Positions 1-12,391 of a DNA stretch of 64,000 bases are shown piece after piece. The number at the start of each line of letters is the position of its first letter. Positions within the stretch are counted from its first letter, which is position 1. The notes below the pieces were generated by a model, which was given only the letters and a program-made list of their open reading frames with translations, was not told where the DNA came from and searched no databases. The position numbers and the translations under genes are program-made. Source of the stretch: Reticulitermes speratus (taxonomy: Eukaryota > Arthropoda > Insecta > Blattodea > Rhinotermitidae); assembly GCA_021186555.1 (NCBI GenBank), contig JAJKFL010000013.1, forward strand, positions 40,735,144 through 40,799,143, read 5' to 3'.

Positions 1-3000
1 GCCAATCTTCCCTGTAATAGTGAGCAATCCCCAGAGATTGAATTGTCTTCCCAAGCCCCATGTCATCTGCCAGAAGACAACGACCATTTCTTGAAATTCC
101 AAAACTGTAAAAAATTTTCATTCATGTGTCTTTGATGTCAATTACGTACTGACATAAGTACAAAATTATGTAAGTAAACTTATTTCATAAACACCCCATG
201 TGCTGCCTTGTGGTTGGAAACATCCTGCCTAGAAACCATCCACCTTGACTGAGGTTTTACACAGTTTTCCTTAGTCTATGTAAATTCCACAACAATACTC
301 TAAACAGGGCCTAACCGCTTTCTGGCTCATCGTTCACAACTCACCATTCCCAATGAGCAATAAATTATGATGTTAATGTACACACTACACCTGTATTAAG
401 TACATAACAGAATAGTGTAATATTAAATTTAAAAATATTCTCTTTTATCCAAAATTTAAATTTTTAGATGCTCAGAATGAAACGACGGTGGTGACAAAGC
501 ACATGTCAATCACCAAGACCAACAGGAGTAGTATAGCTAAATATATGCACAACCACTTCATACCCTGTTCAATGTATGGATGCTCAGTTCCACAAAATTC
601 TATGCCAAAAGCATGTTTCTCAAAGCATATCACTGGATGGATATGAAATATTCAAACTCATCTGAAGCTCAACTGTATCGTACCTTTGTCATCAATCATA
701 AGCTGGGTGGCACAGTTCTCATGGTATCTGAACCTGTTTTCAGCTAACAGTAAATGCACTTCATTAATGCTATCAAACTTTTAAATGTAGCTTAGCAGAT
801 GGTCACTCATGTTGAAAGGAGAGGAAATTGTGGTGTCTGTTAACTCAGTAAAAAGTGGAGACTGGTCAGTTTATGGGAAGAGCAATGTAGAAATAAATCA
901 TACCAGTAAACATTCAGGGTAACTTCAAGAAAATAATTCTTCCATGCCTAAAGAACAAAATTTCATACAAATTGATGCACAGTTCCACTGGGAATATGAA
1001 CACATTTGTACCACAATTACATAAAGTTTGGAAACTGTGAATAATCTGGACTTCCAGAAAACTTTGGAAACCTCATGAAAATTCCCAGTTCTGCACCTTT
1101 CAGGAAAACTGATTCAACACACATGCACGCACACACACAAAAGGTGTTCCTTTTATCACGTTCCTGAGCACGGCAGATTTATTGTATAAAAGGCCTGCAG
1201 CCCACCCAGACATCCCGTGACAGCTGCTGTGCTCAGGGACATAATAAGAGGGACATTCTGCACACACACACACACAACACACATATATACACACATATAA
1301 TGTTTACCTGAATATAAGATCACCCCATTACATGATCTTGAATATTCAGTAAAATACATATACACCTACAGACCATGTTTAACTCTGTGTGCAATTATGT
1401 GGCATTCACCCACTTTTCAGATCATGAACTAGGGAAAAAAAATTTGTCATACATGCGTGTAAATAAGGTATATGAGTAAACAAATGTTAAATGTTATTTG
1501 ATTGAGTTTTACTCCTGAACCTATAGGAAATATGGAATTTTAAATCTCCACATACTACACATGGGTGGCCAAATTTTAAATCAGGTGAAACAGTTTGTAG
1601 CCCATGATCAGTGGATATTAAATCTCCTGGTCCTACTGATCTGGAGACTATGTTTTATCTTCGGAGTAACAGTCCTTGTTTTGAAAAAATGCAACAACAG
1701 GCTAGCTGGACAACATGCATGTAAAAAGGCAAAGATGTCCCTGTACACACCCTGAAGAGATACAGTCGGAGACGAGGTACAACTTCACTCATTCCTAACC
1801 TCAGCACTAGGTGGAGGTGAGTGGTCAGCTTCACACCCCAACTACTTTACCCCCAGCAAAGTACCCCAGTACTGACTGAAAAAGAAGCTGGGTGGGCTCC
1901 AGAGCCAGTCTGCATATGATGGAGAAGAAAATAATCTCCTGTCCCTTTCAGGAGCCAAACCTCAGACAATCCAGCCAAAGCCTAGTCACTATACTGTCTG
2001 AGCTATCCCAGCATGCAGGTGCTGTTGCAATAATGGAATGCAAGCCCAGTAAAGGTTAAACAGTTACCATATATTAAATTCTGATACAAGGACATACCAT
2101 ATTCCTTCTCTCTGAAAAGGCATCAATGAATCTATCAATACTTTATCAATTCTTGATAAATCCACACCTCTGTAGTCCTCTGGTTCATGCGTACACTTAA
2201 GAAATGTCTGCAAGAAGAAGGAAACATTTATGTACATATCATTTAAACTCCACCTTCCAGTGTTCTTTCATTAAATTCAACATGTGAGATTGCAGCCATA
2301 GCATTCCCCCAACTCTTAAATTATTAAACAAATAAGTAACCTCTTTTATGGCTGTTGTCACAGGGTCACTGGTGAAAACACCCTAACAGCAACAGCACAT
2401 GTGTCATTTGAGGTACTCACACAGTTGGTGACTAAAGTCTTCTGGGATATGTAACATTTTAAACTGATAATTAGTTAGCCATGTTTCAGAGAAGCTCGCT
2501 GCCTCCATCTTCAGGGTGGTCCAAGAAAAGTAAGTTGTATCAGAGTCACATTAACCTGCAGATTAGCAGCTATTAAGCAGTATAAGGTATCCCTTTCAGG
2601 ATGATGATAAATAAAAATAACGTCATGTCATGTCTCAGCAGCCAAAGACAATGGGAATTCCATTCTCAAGCTGATAAACATTTTACACTCAATCAAAACA
2701 AGTACTGTTGAAAAATGCTCTTACCTTTAAGACATAATCAGGTAGGCCACTTACAGACACAGCTCCTTTCAAACACTGCAGTTTCTTCATAAAAACATGG
2801 TAGTCTTCTAGTGCAAAATTCCATGTTCTGTCGTTTGGATCTGCAGAATAATGCCGAATACATGCATGTATATAAAACACAGTGCTATACCAACATGGGC
2901 AACATTTTTCTATGCACAGTCCAACTTCTTATACAGACTTAAGGATGGAATTAAAATATTCTAAATGAACAAGCAAATGCAATCACAAAAGGGGTGCCTG

Positions 3001-4095
3001 GGCCAGTAAGACCACCTGGTCCAAATCCTTCCCTGTATACTTACAGTAAAATCATTTCATGACATGCTGCTGTAGAACTGGTGTATCTTCACAATATAAC
3101 AGCCTCTTTCACCATGGAAATGTTTTGACATAGTTATATTATGACAGGCATCACTTGATTTTACTAGACTAAGATTCAAACAAGACAGGTATGTTAAGAG
3201 TATGTTCTACCAATAGACACAGAAGTAGAAGCTGCAAACTTGCTAGATATTCTACATGAACTTGGCTGTTCTACACATAAAACCATGCATTCAACAGTGA
3301 ATTCTTGTGATCTGCCAACACTATGCACTTCTCTTCACCTCGTGCTTGAACTAATTAAACAGTTCCAGAACTAAGCCTCTAGCTTATCTGTGTAAAATCA
3401 CACACACTAAATCATCACTACAACAAAACTGTGCTTCACCCTCCCTGTAATCAAAGCTGCGATAGAAAGCAGATACCACAAATAGTAGTCAAAATGTATT
3501 ACCACAAACATTACGTACACTATGGGAACCTGCAGATACATAATATAACTAAGTGATTGGGGCACTTCTGTATACTCCTCACCAACTACCAGCATTTGGC
3601 CAACTTTTCAGCCCAGTCTCACAAGAATCAATTTAAATATGATAGAACTACATGACAATGAAAGCTCTGCAACTTACTGTATACTTTGCTGTCAATGGAT
3701 TTGAACATTTCTATCAACTGCTCTTGGTATGGCACTATCACAACAAATCTCTCCTTTGACAAAAGTTGACAGTTTCCAGTAATGACTACCCCAGTGGACA
3801 ATGAAGGCTTCTTCTGATGAACAAACTGACTAAACTTTCTTCCCTCCTCTTTATGTGTTTGTTTTGAATAAGGTGTTAAGCTTTTTACAGCACATGTACT
3901 TGCTGTAACACATAACTGGTTATGTGCAGGTGGATGCCAATCTCTTGCATTTGAGGATATATGCGATGAATTATCTACAGCAGTGATATGTGACTGTTGG
4001 TTTTGAAGTCTCAGTCTTTCATTTCTTCTCTGCAGAGCCAGCTGTCGCTTTGCCTCAATTATTTCTTTCTGTTCTTTTGTAAGGGTGGAAGTCAT
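1..4095 (-). CDS. SMARCAL1: SMARCAL1 (HARP-domain annealing helicase), 5' part, runs off left edge
   Basis: SNF2-family annealing helicase that rewinds RPA-coated DNA at stalled replication forks in the nucleus. Four coding exons are seen on the minus strand: 3678-4095, 2725-2840, 2098-2207 and 1-104 (continuing off-window). All have GT donors and AG acceptors, and phases join (1, 0, 2). The first 249 codons are present. Residues 3-28 ([20 protein letters not shown] region) match the N-terminal RPA-binding helix. A single HARP domain covers about residues 107-175, split by the first coding intron (FKSIDSKVY, then NPNDRTWNF). LMPFQREGI opens the ATPase domain, and the Walker A motif DDMGLGKT is at about 228-235. 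The ATG at 4093-4095 lies directly after an AG acceptor (TTTATTTCAG), so at least one non-coding 5' exon lies upstream. Mammalian SMARCAL1 has two HARP domains; only one fits here. Exon structure is read directly; function comes from the family. Confidence 0.93.
1261..1300. repeat. CA/TA microsatellite
   Basis: A CA-dinucleotide run grades into TA/CA steps within a SMARCAL1 intron. A shorter CA run sits at 1119-1140. Confidence 0.8.
1738..2012 (-). repeat. tRNA-derived SINE, family A
   Basis: Member of the commonest SINE family here. On the plus strand it reads from a CCATGAAGG-type segment through GCTGGGTGGGCTCCAGAGCC to GAGCTATCCCAGC. Its minus strand begins with a tRNA-like head (A box near TAGCTCAG; B box degraded). 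It lies in a SMARCAL1 intron, and nearly all CpGs have become TpG or CpA compared with copies near 43, 51 and 55 kb. Confidence 0.8.
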
Positions 4096-5270
4096 CTGAA
4101 ATAAAAATTTTGCACAAAATACATCGCATCTAAACATAAACATTCAGGGGAAATGCGGTAAGCATTTTAACTAGAGGCAAAAGATATCATACACGGGGTT
4201 TATTAAACACAGTATATAACATTAAAATTAAGAATAAAATATAAATGAAAACTGCGAATTGAACAATTTAGGACTTACCATAATAAGGAAACGATGACTC
4301 GTTGTTCTATACTAATACAAATATGATTCGGTCCAAAAAATTACATCAGCATACTTTCCACTTTGAAAGGAATAACCACTACTCATAAATTAAAAAAACT
4401 GTACGTGAATATTTAGTCTGCACTGTACTCTACCCATAATTTGTCCTGATAACATCCCAGTATATGATATAAAATCACAGTTTACTAAAATACTGTGCAA
4501 CCCATAAGCTTCAAGGTTTTAATTACCAATCATTAGTAAAAGCATGCCAAGATACAAATATCCAACAAACACCACATCGTAAAACACGTCACATACTCCT
4601 TCCCGACGATTCAAACCCGAAACGCATTTCTGTTGTTATCTGTGGTCACCTGGACTAGATAATCTGTGTTCTAGACCACTTCTAGACCACGAATTAGTGC
4701 AGAAAGAATGCTGTATGTTGGAAACGCAAGAGCACGGATTACCGGCATGAGGTAACAGGACGTATCATGGGACTTTGCTGTCAACTGTGCTCATATGGGA
4801 AAAGTGGCGGCCTATGTAAGGTTGACGTTGACAACGCAATTTATAATATACATACTTAGTTACTATTCCTACCAGTTCCCTCCATCCCAATTCATGAGCA
4901 CAATATCAAATCTAAATGCATTCACACTGTGGCTTCTAGGATGTGATACTGATCAGTCTCATACATGGACACCAACGTCAAAGGAAAACGTAGTTCCTCT
5001 ATCGAAACCAGCTTCTGATTACCTTCGACAATGTCCGGCTAGTTCTCAAAGTGAAGCGGGATAACAGCCTGGTACTTTTTGTAACGAGCCGGTGTTTTTT
5101 CAGTGAGTTGTGCTGCAGTTCGCCTTTGCTTTTCCCGTGCTCAACAGACGCCCACTGTGTCGTGCAGTCATGTTGCTTCTATGTATGTTCCCTTATTTGC
5201 CTCTCGGCGAATGGGCACGTGGTTAGTGACAAGTGAGTGCAAAAACATTTATAGCGATACGAAATGAATC
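4096..5270. promoter_or_regulatory. Region upstream of SMARCAL1; probable promoter and 5' UTR exon
   Basis: SMARCAL1 coding begins at an acceptor site at 4095, so its transcription start must lie to the right, probably within about 4.3-4.8 kb. CpG is more frequent at 4560-5270 than in the flanking gene bodies, as expected of a promoter. A short direct repeat (TTCTAGACCAC) sits at about 4668-4690. The open frame at 4795-5064 shows no recognisable protein features. The exact first exon cannot be fixed from sequence alone. Confidence 0.45.
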
Positions 5271-5549
5271 ATGTGTGAGTTTGAACGCTTTGTGCTCAAG
5301 TTTACAATAGAAAACGCCACTCACCGTTTTCCCGTATTACTAGACGGAGGTTCAATTGTACGAAACATTAGAAACTTTCGAATGGTTAAAAATCACCAAG
5401 TGATCTCGGATGTTATAATGTATATCGATAACTTGGGGCCAACAAATACTCGGGGTTTCAAATTAGTGAGCGAGTGGGTGAATTGTTCCCTTAAAGAATA
5501 TGGTGAAACTGAAGAAGAAAAGCAGCTATCATTGCGGAAAAAACTTTGA
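5271..5549 (+). CDS. Unidentified 92-codon open frame divergent from SMARCAL1
   Basis: An ATG-to-stop frame of 92 codons lies in the CpG-richer region just upstream of SMARCAL1, on the opposite strand. The predicted product is compact and mixed in composition: an N-terminal stretch with CEFERFVLKF, a central segment VISDVIMYIDNLGPTN, and a charged, glutamate/lysine-rich C-terminus (EYGETEEEKQLSLRKKL). No signal peptide, membrane segment or zinc-binding motif is visible. The amino-acid balance looks more protein-like than most frames in this AT-rich DNA. It could be a small gene, one exon of a larger divergent gene, or the remains of a transposon gene, since hAT-like and other transposase remnants begin 0.7 kb further on. 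I do not recognise the family and assign no function. Confidence 0.35.
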   Translation: MCEFERFVLKFTIENATHRFPVLLDGGSIVRNIRNFRMVKNHQVISDVIMYIDNLGPTNTRGFKLVSEWVNCSLKEYGETEEEKQLSLRKKL

Positions 5550-5621
5550 TTTCATAAATTGCCAACTGGACACATAAAAGCCTGCAAAACAATATCGTTG
5601 GATGAAAATCGATGGAATTAT

Positions 5622-6000
5622 ATTTAATGTTATACATATTCTGTGCAGTTATATTCTACATGCTGGTTTTAGTTCCAACTGCTGCACAAAGCTAGTTTTT
5701 TGCTCCTACATATTTCGGCTACTAATTGCAGCCATCATCAGGCAGTTACAATATTATAAACGACACAAACAGCATACCATATGTCGGTAAATGGTAAACA
5801 TATATACATCAGCATTATATAACAGTTATATAATAACTTATATAATGCTGATGTATATGTTTACCATTTACTGACATGATATGCTGCTTGTGTGTTGATA
5901 CAACATTGTAGCTCCTTGATGGCTGCAATAGGTAGCTGAAACATGTAGGAGCAAAAAAACTAGCTTTGTGCAGTAATTGGAAATAAAACCTGTGTGTAGT
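5622..6000. mobile_element. Fold-back element with hammerhead-like motif in each arm
   Basis: A long imperfect palindrome: left arm about 5655-5822, right arm about 5834-6000, centre near 5828 in AT-rich sequence. The element is bounded by an 11-bp direct repeat GATGGAATTAT at 5611-5621 and 6001-6011, a likely target-site duplication. The minus strand of the left arm (5713-5741) reads CTGATGA, a GGCT/AGCC stem, then GAAA followed by TATGT, which matches the conserved core of a hammerhead ribozyme apart from one extra U before the stem. The right arm (about 5913-5946) holds a mutated copy on the plus strand. No coding sequence. Relation to Penelope-like retroelements is inferred from that motif and a Penelope remnant at 40 kb. 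Confidence 0.75.
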
Positions 6001-6254
6001 GATGGAATTATGTTCCTAATTGACGAAGAATCAATATGAAAAACAAATCATGTACTTTGAAGTGTTATTTTCTGCCTTACCTGAGCTAATACACCTTCAC
6101 GCAGCAAACGGTTTAGAAATGGATTTTACAAACATATCAGACATCATAACCCACCATAGTGCAAATGAAATGTGAAAGAAGCTTGTCAATTATGTAGCAG
6201 AGAATGAGAAAGTAGGCTTTGTGATTTACTTATCTTGAACAATTAACATAAAAT

Positions 6255-6590
6255 TTGCTGTCAGTATGCTTGCATGTAATAATGCTGGAATCAACTGTTG
6301 GAAGTACTGCACTTTATTTTTGTGACCTGATAGATCTAAGTAACACAAAAGCTTCTACAATTACACAAACTTTTCAAATATCTTACATAACCATGGATTT
6401 GATAATTTTTTTTATGAACAAATGGGTTTCCTCTTGTGGTGGTGTGTCCAATATGCTTGGCAAAAACGCAGGCATAACTCACCTACTTGTAAATAAGCAA
6501 GCAGAATCAGTTATAATACTTCTCTTTATAGTAGAAAATATAACAATAACAAATAATCTGCTTCATGGTTTGACTTTCATTATACTATAG
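6255..6590 (+). pseudogene. hAT-type transposase fragment, decayed (tentative)
   Basis: The 111-codon frame contains FCDLIDLSNTKASTI and KWVSSCGGVSNMLGKNAGI. These resemble the catalytic stretch of hAT-derived proteins of the DUF4371/ZMYM-like type, in which an FVEL...L segment is followed by a VGFGSDGA...M.GK..GV motif. Key acidic residues appear replaced (SSCGG instead of GFDGA-like). Flanking frames are broken by stops. It is probably a dead transposon piece; the match is by eye only. Confidence 0.4.
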
Positions 6591-6674
6591 ACCTTATAAA
6601 TGATGATGCACTAGTGACAAAAAGTGGTATGCTTCTAATGTATTTGAATGTTAACTTTTAATCTGTCATTCTGT

Positions 6675-7670
6675 GCTCCAAAAAGTTGCACGTGCAACAG
6701 ATGCAATGCATTCAGTACAAAGATAAAAGATTTACCAGCAGGTGACAAAGAAAGGTTTCAACAGAAGAGGAACTGCACCACTGGAAAGCAACTGTAGCAA
6801 AAAAGATGAAGACACAGCTGAAGCAACATGTGATGCAACAAAAAAGGTTTTAATGTTTGACCTACAGAAAATATTGCCCCCATCATCTTTATCCACTGGT
6901 GTAAATTATTACAAGCGTCAGATATGGAAGAGTAACCTTTGAATTCATGATGCAGTGACTACAACTGGCAACATCAACATCTGGTGTGAAAACAGAGCTT
7001 CTTGAGGGGCTCAGGAGACAGGTTTGTGCGTCCTAAAGTACATTGATAATTTCGGACTTCTATAAGTAAGCATTCAATTGTGTACAATGGCTGCTTTGGG
7101 GGTCACAACAGAAACATGCAGTGTCACTCTGTCACATATATTGCAGAAATCTCTGACATAAAAATGCCAAAAAGAGAGAGCCAAACTGTAAGTTTACAGA
7201 GATGACAGCATAGGACGTTTTCAGAAAAATATTTTGTCAACACAAACGCTAAACAAATTGCAAGAAAGTTCAGTGGCTTAAACATGTTGCATTTTGTCTG
7301 AAAACAAGTCCTTAACTACTAAAGTGAAGCAAAGTGTTATTGAGGATTATCCATTTTCAACTGTGGACTAGAATCGCCAAGTCAGGGGAAGATGCCAGGC
7401 TTTCAGAAACAAAGAGCTGCAGCTCTTCTGTCCAAATGGAATGACATTGACAAAGGAGAAGCTTAAAGATTTATTGGATTGTACCAATATATTCCACCAG
7501 TTCATCATCCCCTTTACAAAGAACTTAAGGGGAGTGACAATGTTGACACATTTAATCTTCTAGTGGACTCTGACCCAGATGATGGACAGTACTCTATTGT
7601 CCCAGTGTGTGGAACATGTCAGAATTTTGGCGACACTGAAGTTGCAGTTTTGAAGAATGACAAACAATAA
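6675..7670 (+). pseudogene. Decayed insect transposon protein (FDLQK...YYKRQ type)
   Basis: Read across three frames, this stretch retains the ordered landmarks of a large uncharacterised transposon-encoded protein that is common in arthropod genomes. These are a CxxC segment (CTCNRCNAF) near 6690, FDLQKILPPSSLSTGVNYYKRQ near 6858-6920, a GGHNRN segment near 7100 (GGQNRN in intact relatives), and RGRCQAF then YQYIPPVHHPLYKELKGSDN near 7390-7530. It ends with a stop at 7668-7670. Several internal stops and frameshifts separate these blocks, so it cannot make a full protein. Family recognition is from memory of the motif order; the order and spacing are seen directly. Confidence 0.65.
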
Positions 7671-8590
7671 AAAATATACAGATAATTCGTAACAGAATTT
7701 TGTTGTTATACTTCTCCAGTTACATTTTAGATAAAAGTAACCAGTTTTACTTGCATTCCCGATTTATTAGCTGGCATTTAGATGTCACATGTATCAGTAT
7801 GTCTAACGAATACTTGTCCAATGGATGTATGTGGCAGATATGACTATTATTTTGATGACCCTGTTAAAAGGAATTTCAGAGTCATGATTAGAAATGGTCA
7901 AATGTTTCTTAACAGTAAAATATAGTAGCTAGTCACTCAGAACAACAGTTATTGTGCCATGGCAATTAACTCATTAATTTTTCTTGGAGATCATACATTA
8001 TAAATAAACATACCGTGGCTGTGCACTACAATGGAGACTTGAAGGTGGGCCAGAAGGTAAGGCTCTATATATTTTTTTCAGCATTACGTGATTATGTTAA
8101 CAACGCGGGGAAAAAAGTCTTCTCGTCAGGCACAAGACTGACTGGGAACAAGAGCTGTTCTGAACAGGACACTGAAGAGAAAAAGAATGCTTTTATTTGA
8201 AAACCACACATGATTCCAACAACATGGAAACATCTAAGAAATGGTAATTCTGCCTGACAGTTCACCATGATGATAGCTTCTTTATTAACAAAGCTAACCT
8301 TGTTTCAACATTGGCTGAAGATCTTGGCAAAATAGCATGAAATTCAGAACCTTGTCATTGTTCACTCCACCTAAATTCCTACATTTTAATGACTATCATC
8401 CTGAACCAGCTATATCCATTTCCATCATAATTACATAAGCTTCATCTTAATGTTAACATCCCATCTCCTTCTCAGTGTTTCCAAGGACCACTTTTCAGCA
8501 GATTTCCCACACCAAGATTCTGCATGCATTCCTTCAATCGCCAATCTCAGCTATTGTATTAACTACCTAAATTTCACTACAGAATGTGAA
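7671..8590. other. AT-rich intergenic stretch, nothing recognised
   Basis: No frame with protein-like character, no RNA gene and no repeat structure noticed. CpG is scarce. Confidence 0.5.
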
Positions 8591-8593
8591 AGT

Positions 8594-8940
8594 CTAGTTG
8601 TTAGCATCATTTTCAGGAGGTTACAGTTTCAAATCTTAGCCTGAGTCTTGGCTATCTTGAGTGAGGATTTTTGTGGTTTTCCCCAACCCCACCAAGCAAA
8701 TTCCAGAATATTACCTCAAATTAGGCCATGATCTTTTGTTCCACATCCTTTCCAATCGTCATCATCTCACTGAATACTACACCATCTGAGATACTGAATA
8801 CATCATGATACAGGGTTTTCATTATATGATGCTGCATTAAGTACTGAACTAGGGCTTAGGCCTACTTGTTTTTACACACATGCTTTCAGTGTCATAATCT
8901 GAAAACCCTATATAAATCATACATAAATAAATAAAAATAA
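8594..8940 (+). repeat. Decayed SINE, family D
   Basis: It shares the block GTGGTTTTCCCCAACC-CCACCAAGCAAATTCC with a better-preserved copy at about 52.4-52.7 kb, and the blurred tRNA-like block CAGTTTCAAATCTTAGCC with copies at 26.98 and 35.45 kb. CpG is almost wholly lost, so the copy is old. Confidence 0.5.
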
Positions 8941-9479
8941 CTGCAATATTCTAATAATACTACGTGATCTGAGTAAACCATAAAGTTCCTCAGTTTATAA
9001 CATCCTAAATTATGCACATACTTTGTTACACATTTTGATCATCTTCAATTTTATATGCTCATTTTGAATCATCAGACACAGCTTCAACAAACACAAGAAT
9101 TATACCACACAGCAAAAATTATACACAATTTTACAAAACAATATAAACAAAGGAGCTGTCACTATTGACTACTCCACATCTACTTTACATATATTTATTC
9201 ACATCTTATTTTGCATGCTATGCACTTTTTACACCATTTTACACCTGGCATTTACAAGCACATAGGCTCATATAACAGCCTAGTTTTAAAACGATTACAA
9301 TATGATGACTGTTCTTTAACTGTTAACAGAAAGATAAGTAACTCAAAAACAGCATCCCTTTCTCACATAAATATATGTGTTATTGATGTGTCAGTTAAAT
9401 TAAAACCTATTTTGCCAATTTTAGAAATGTTACTTTTTAATAATGTAAAACACGAGTTACCATGACAAGACATACACAG

Positions 9480-9610
9480 AGACCTCTACCTGCACACACA
9501 ACACTCACAAGAGACAGACATAGATGCCCCCAGCAGGATTCGAACCCACAATCCCAGCAAGCGAATGGCCGCAGACCCACGCCTTAGACCGTGCGGCCAC
9601 TGGGATCGGC
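9480..9610 (-). repeat. tRNA-derived SINE, family C
   Basis: The minus strand of 9525-9609 resembles a leucine/serine-type tRNA head: an A-box region GTGGCCGCACGGTCTAAGGCG and a perfect B box GGTTCGAATCC. The body follows (CTGGGGGCATCTATGTCTG). The acceptor ends do not pair as in a true tRNA. A related copy in plus orientation lies at 49743-49850. Confidence 0.65.
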
Positions 9611-12378
9611 ATGACGATATAAAAGTCGTTTATTTTTATGAGGTATCGTATGGAATGATTTAATTTCTTGTATTACGTATGTTTGATTTGAAGATTAATG
9701 TCATGTGATCTATAGGACCTACATGACCTCACATTCCAAGTACAGAGTATTAGCTATCCATAGCTAAGAGGTGTTGGGATTTAAATTAACTCAGTAGTTA
9801 ACAGAGAATCAATTACAGGATCTAATTTACACTGAAATGATTCATTAACTTGCATTCTAGTTGAAATATGGAATAACTAAACGATACTACCTTCAGAACT
9901 TTTCCTCTGCAAACATTTACTTAATAACTTACTAATTACACTCTAGTAATTGTACAAAGTCACCTGGAAGAGATAATGTTGATCCTAGGATTAGTTATTA
10001 ACAATACAAACACAGCAACTTGTACTAATGCACTGCCACATATGAATACCAATTTGAATTATTCACACGGGTGAAAACGTTGCTGGCAGATAAATGTATT
10101 TTTTTTCAAGCACAGTTCTCAAATTACCCATCAAAAAGAAAAAAAATTAGATGTATTTGACAAAAGGTGTGCCAATAATGTCATTAAAAAATCACCACCC
10201 TCCAGCAAACACAATGTGAAGCAATGACCTAGGTCTGCCAGTATGTACTCCACAAGCTCAAAATATGGCATTACTTTTGGAATATTACTGCTGCTGCTGT
10301 TGGTACAGTGAAGCTCAACATGTCCCTTAATAAAGAGTAGAATGGCAAAAGTCAGCCAGTTCTACCCAATACTTGCTTCATCTCTTCACTGAAAGGCAGT
10401 AAAGTCTATTAATGCAAAGTTGTAAACCAGACTTGAGTGTCAATACAAGACTTATTGGTTCACTTTATCACATACACTCTGAAGGTTTGTTGAGATGACG
10501 ATTCAAGATTTTACATAGAGAGTAGACACAAAAATTGCATCTCCAAATTCATCTTACATGACCAACACAATTAGAGATTAGGGTGATAAAGATATCCCAA
10601 GTTTATGTGGAATGTACTGATGTTACAGCATGTTTCCAAGTGCTTCAGTGTCCACCACTTCAAACTCGGCAGACCTAACGAAACCACTCTCAAGATTCAA
10701 AGGAAAAGCTAAAGCTACCCTCACACACTGGCTGCTGCCTCCCACCAAACAGAGAAAGAGCCACCAGTAGCCACTGAATGGGTTCTGAACAAGTTTTGAA
10801 TATGGTGATGGACATAAGATAAGGTTTTTTTCCCCATCTTCACATCTAAAACTTCAGAAGTCTTTTCACCTTTATACACTGAGAAAATAATCTGACAAGG
10901 TGAATTTTTCTTACATAAATAGTACCATGCAGGAAAGTACTTTTAGGTTGGGTACTGCAGTGTCAGGCTTCTTTAATTTTGCTGCACAAAGACCATCACT
11001 AGGAAATAAGATGCAGTTTGGCAGACATTACAGATAAGATGCATGCATCCAGAGTCCTTTGCTTATTTACTGTACCATACAAAATTACAAAGAAATTACT
11101 TGCAAAACACAAGACATTATGCTGGTGAATCTTCAGTTCAGTGCAACTATAATGACTAAATAAGGTGAGCTTTTGTGAACTGCACATGCTGTATTTAAAG
11201 CCTGCAAAATAAATTTAACACAATAGTGCAAGTTAAAACACGGTCCTTGGTCAATCCTTATTTTACCAAAAATTTGGACTATCCATTATTGACATTGCTG
11301 CATGCTGTACAAAACTTCTGTTTATAATTCTTCCTATATATTGGATGTATTGTTTTCAGTCCAATAAAAGACTGTTACATGGACAGTGGATCCATTCAAA
11401 TGTACATAAAAGCAGATTAATAAAACAACAAAGGATTTCTGGCCAAAAAAATCTTCTGCTGAAGGACAGTTCAGTCATGAAATTTAAACTAAATGATGAG
11501 AATAATGAAGCAACCAGCTGTTAGGTTGAGGTGCAGTTCAGTACACATAATGTGATTTTGACTTATTACACCACAATGGCCCTAAAAGAAATGATGTTTT
11601 CAGAATAAAGTTGTAAATTATGTCACTATCACCAGAGTTAAAACAGACTAACAAAAATACCTAAGGGAACCACATTAATTAACATTTCTGTTCTGAAGTC
11701 TGAGAATATGCTGTTAGAACAATACTATTTTTGTACACAGACGGGGAAAAAATAAGGGCTTAAAAACACCCAGACAGAAAATTTAAAGTTACATTTTAGC
11801 AACAAACTGCCTTCAAATTTGAGACAACTGACATATTTCTCTTACTTGAATCTCAATAACTGTTCTGAATTCAGTTCTATAGGGTTGAGATTATTGTATA
11901 CTACAATTCAAACCACAAAGTTATTGGACTTCATCCACTATAAAAAACAGATTTGTTTTAAACTCTACTGAATGGTTATTTTGGCCCTAGACCTACCATA
12001 TTTATTAAAACATGAAGCAAGACTTTTCCACCTGCAGCATCCAAATAACTTAAGGCAGTCACATGTGGCATAGTTACTACAGTCACCATGAACCAATGAT
12101 TTTAGGCCACATAATGCAATAGAATTCATGCCATAGCTCAATTTGATTCCAGCTCACTATAGAGGCCCAATTCAACACCAGGGCACTTCACATGTGCTCT
12201 GAGTACTTCAATTTTCTCCTGCCAATCATCATTCTGCTACCATTCCACAGTAAAAATCGCCGCTACTTTTGAAATATGCCCAACCAGTCAGAACATTTTA
12301 AAGCATTAATATTCAGCTGGGGGTTTATTTCTGATCCACCACTTCATTAAAGTCAACTTTAAGGAAGCAAATGAGCAA
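9611..12378. other. AT-rich intergenic sequence, no gene seen
   Basis: Nothing recognisable except a short SINE-A-like scrap at about 10725-10800 (CACTGAATGGGTTCTG context). It could belong to a long WDR48 3' UTR or downstream region, but no coding exon is visible. Confidence 0.45.
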
Positions 12379-12391
12379 CAATGGTGTACAG

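Noticed and set aside
4795..5064. 89-codon plus-strand frame near the SMARCAL1 promoter
   Set aside because: No domain, weak start context; likely 5' flank.
9525..9609. Possible functional tRNA gene (minus strand)
   Set aside because: A and B boxes are good, but the acceptor stem does not pair and a second copy with a shared body exists; it is a SINE head.
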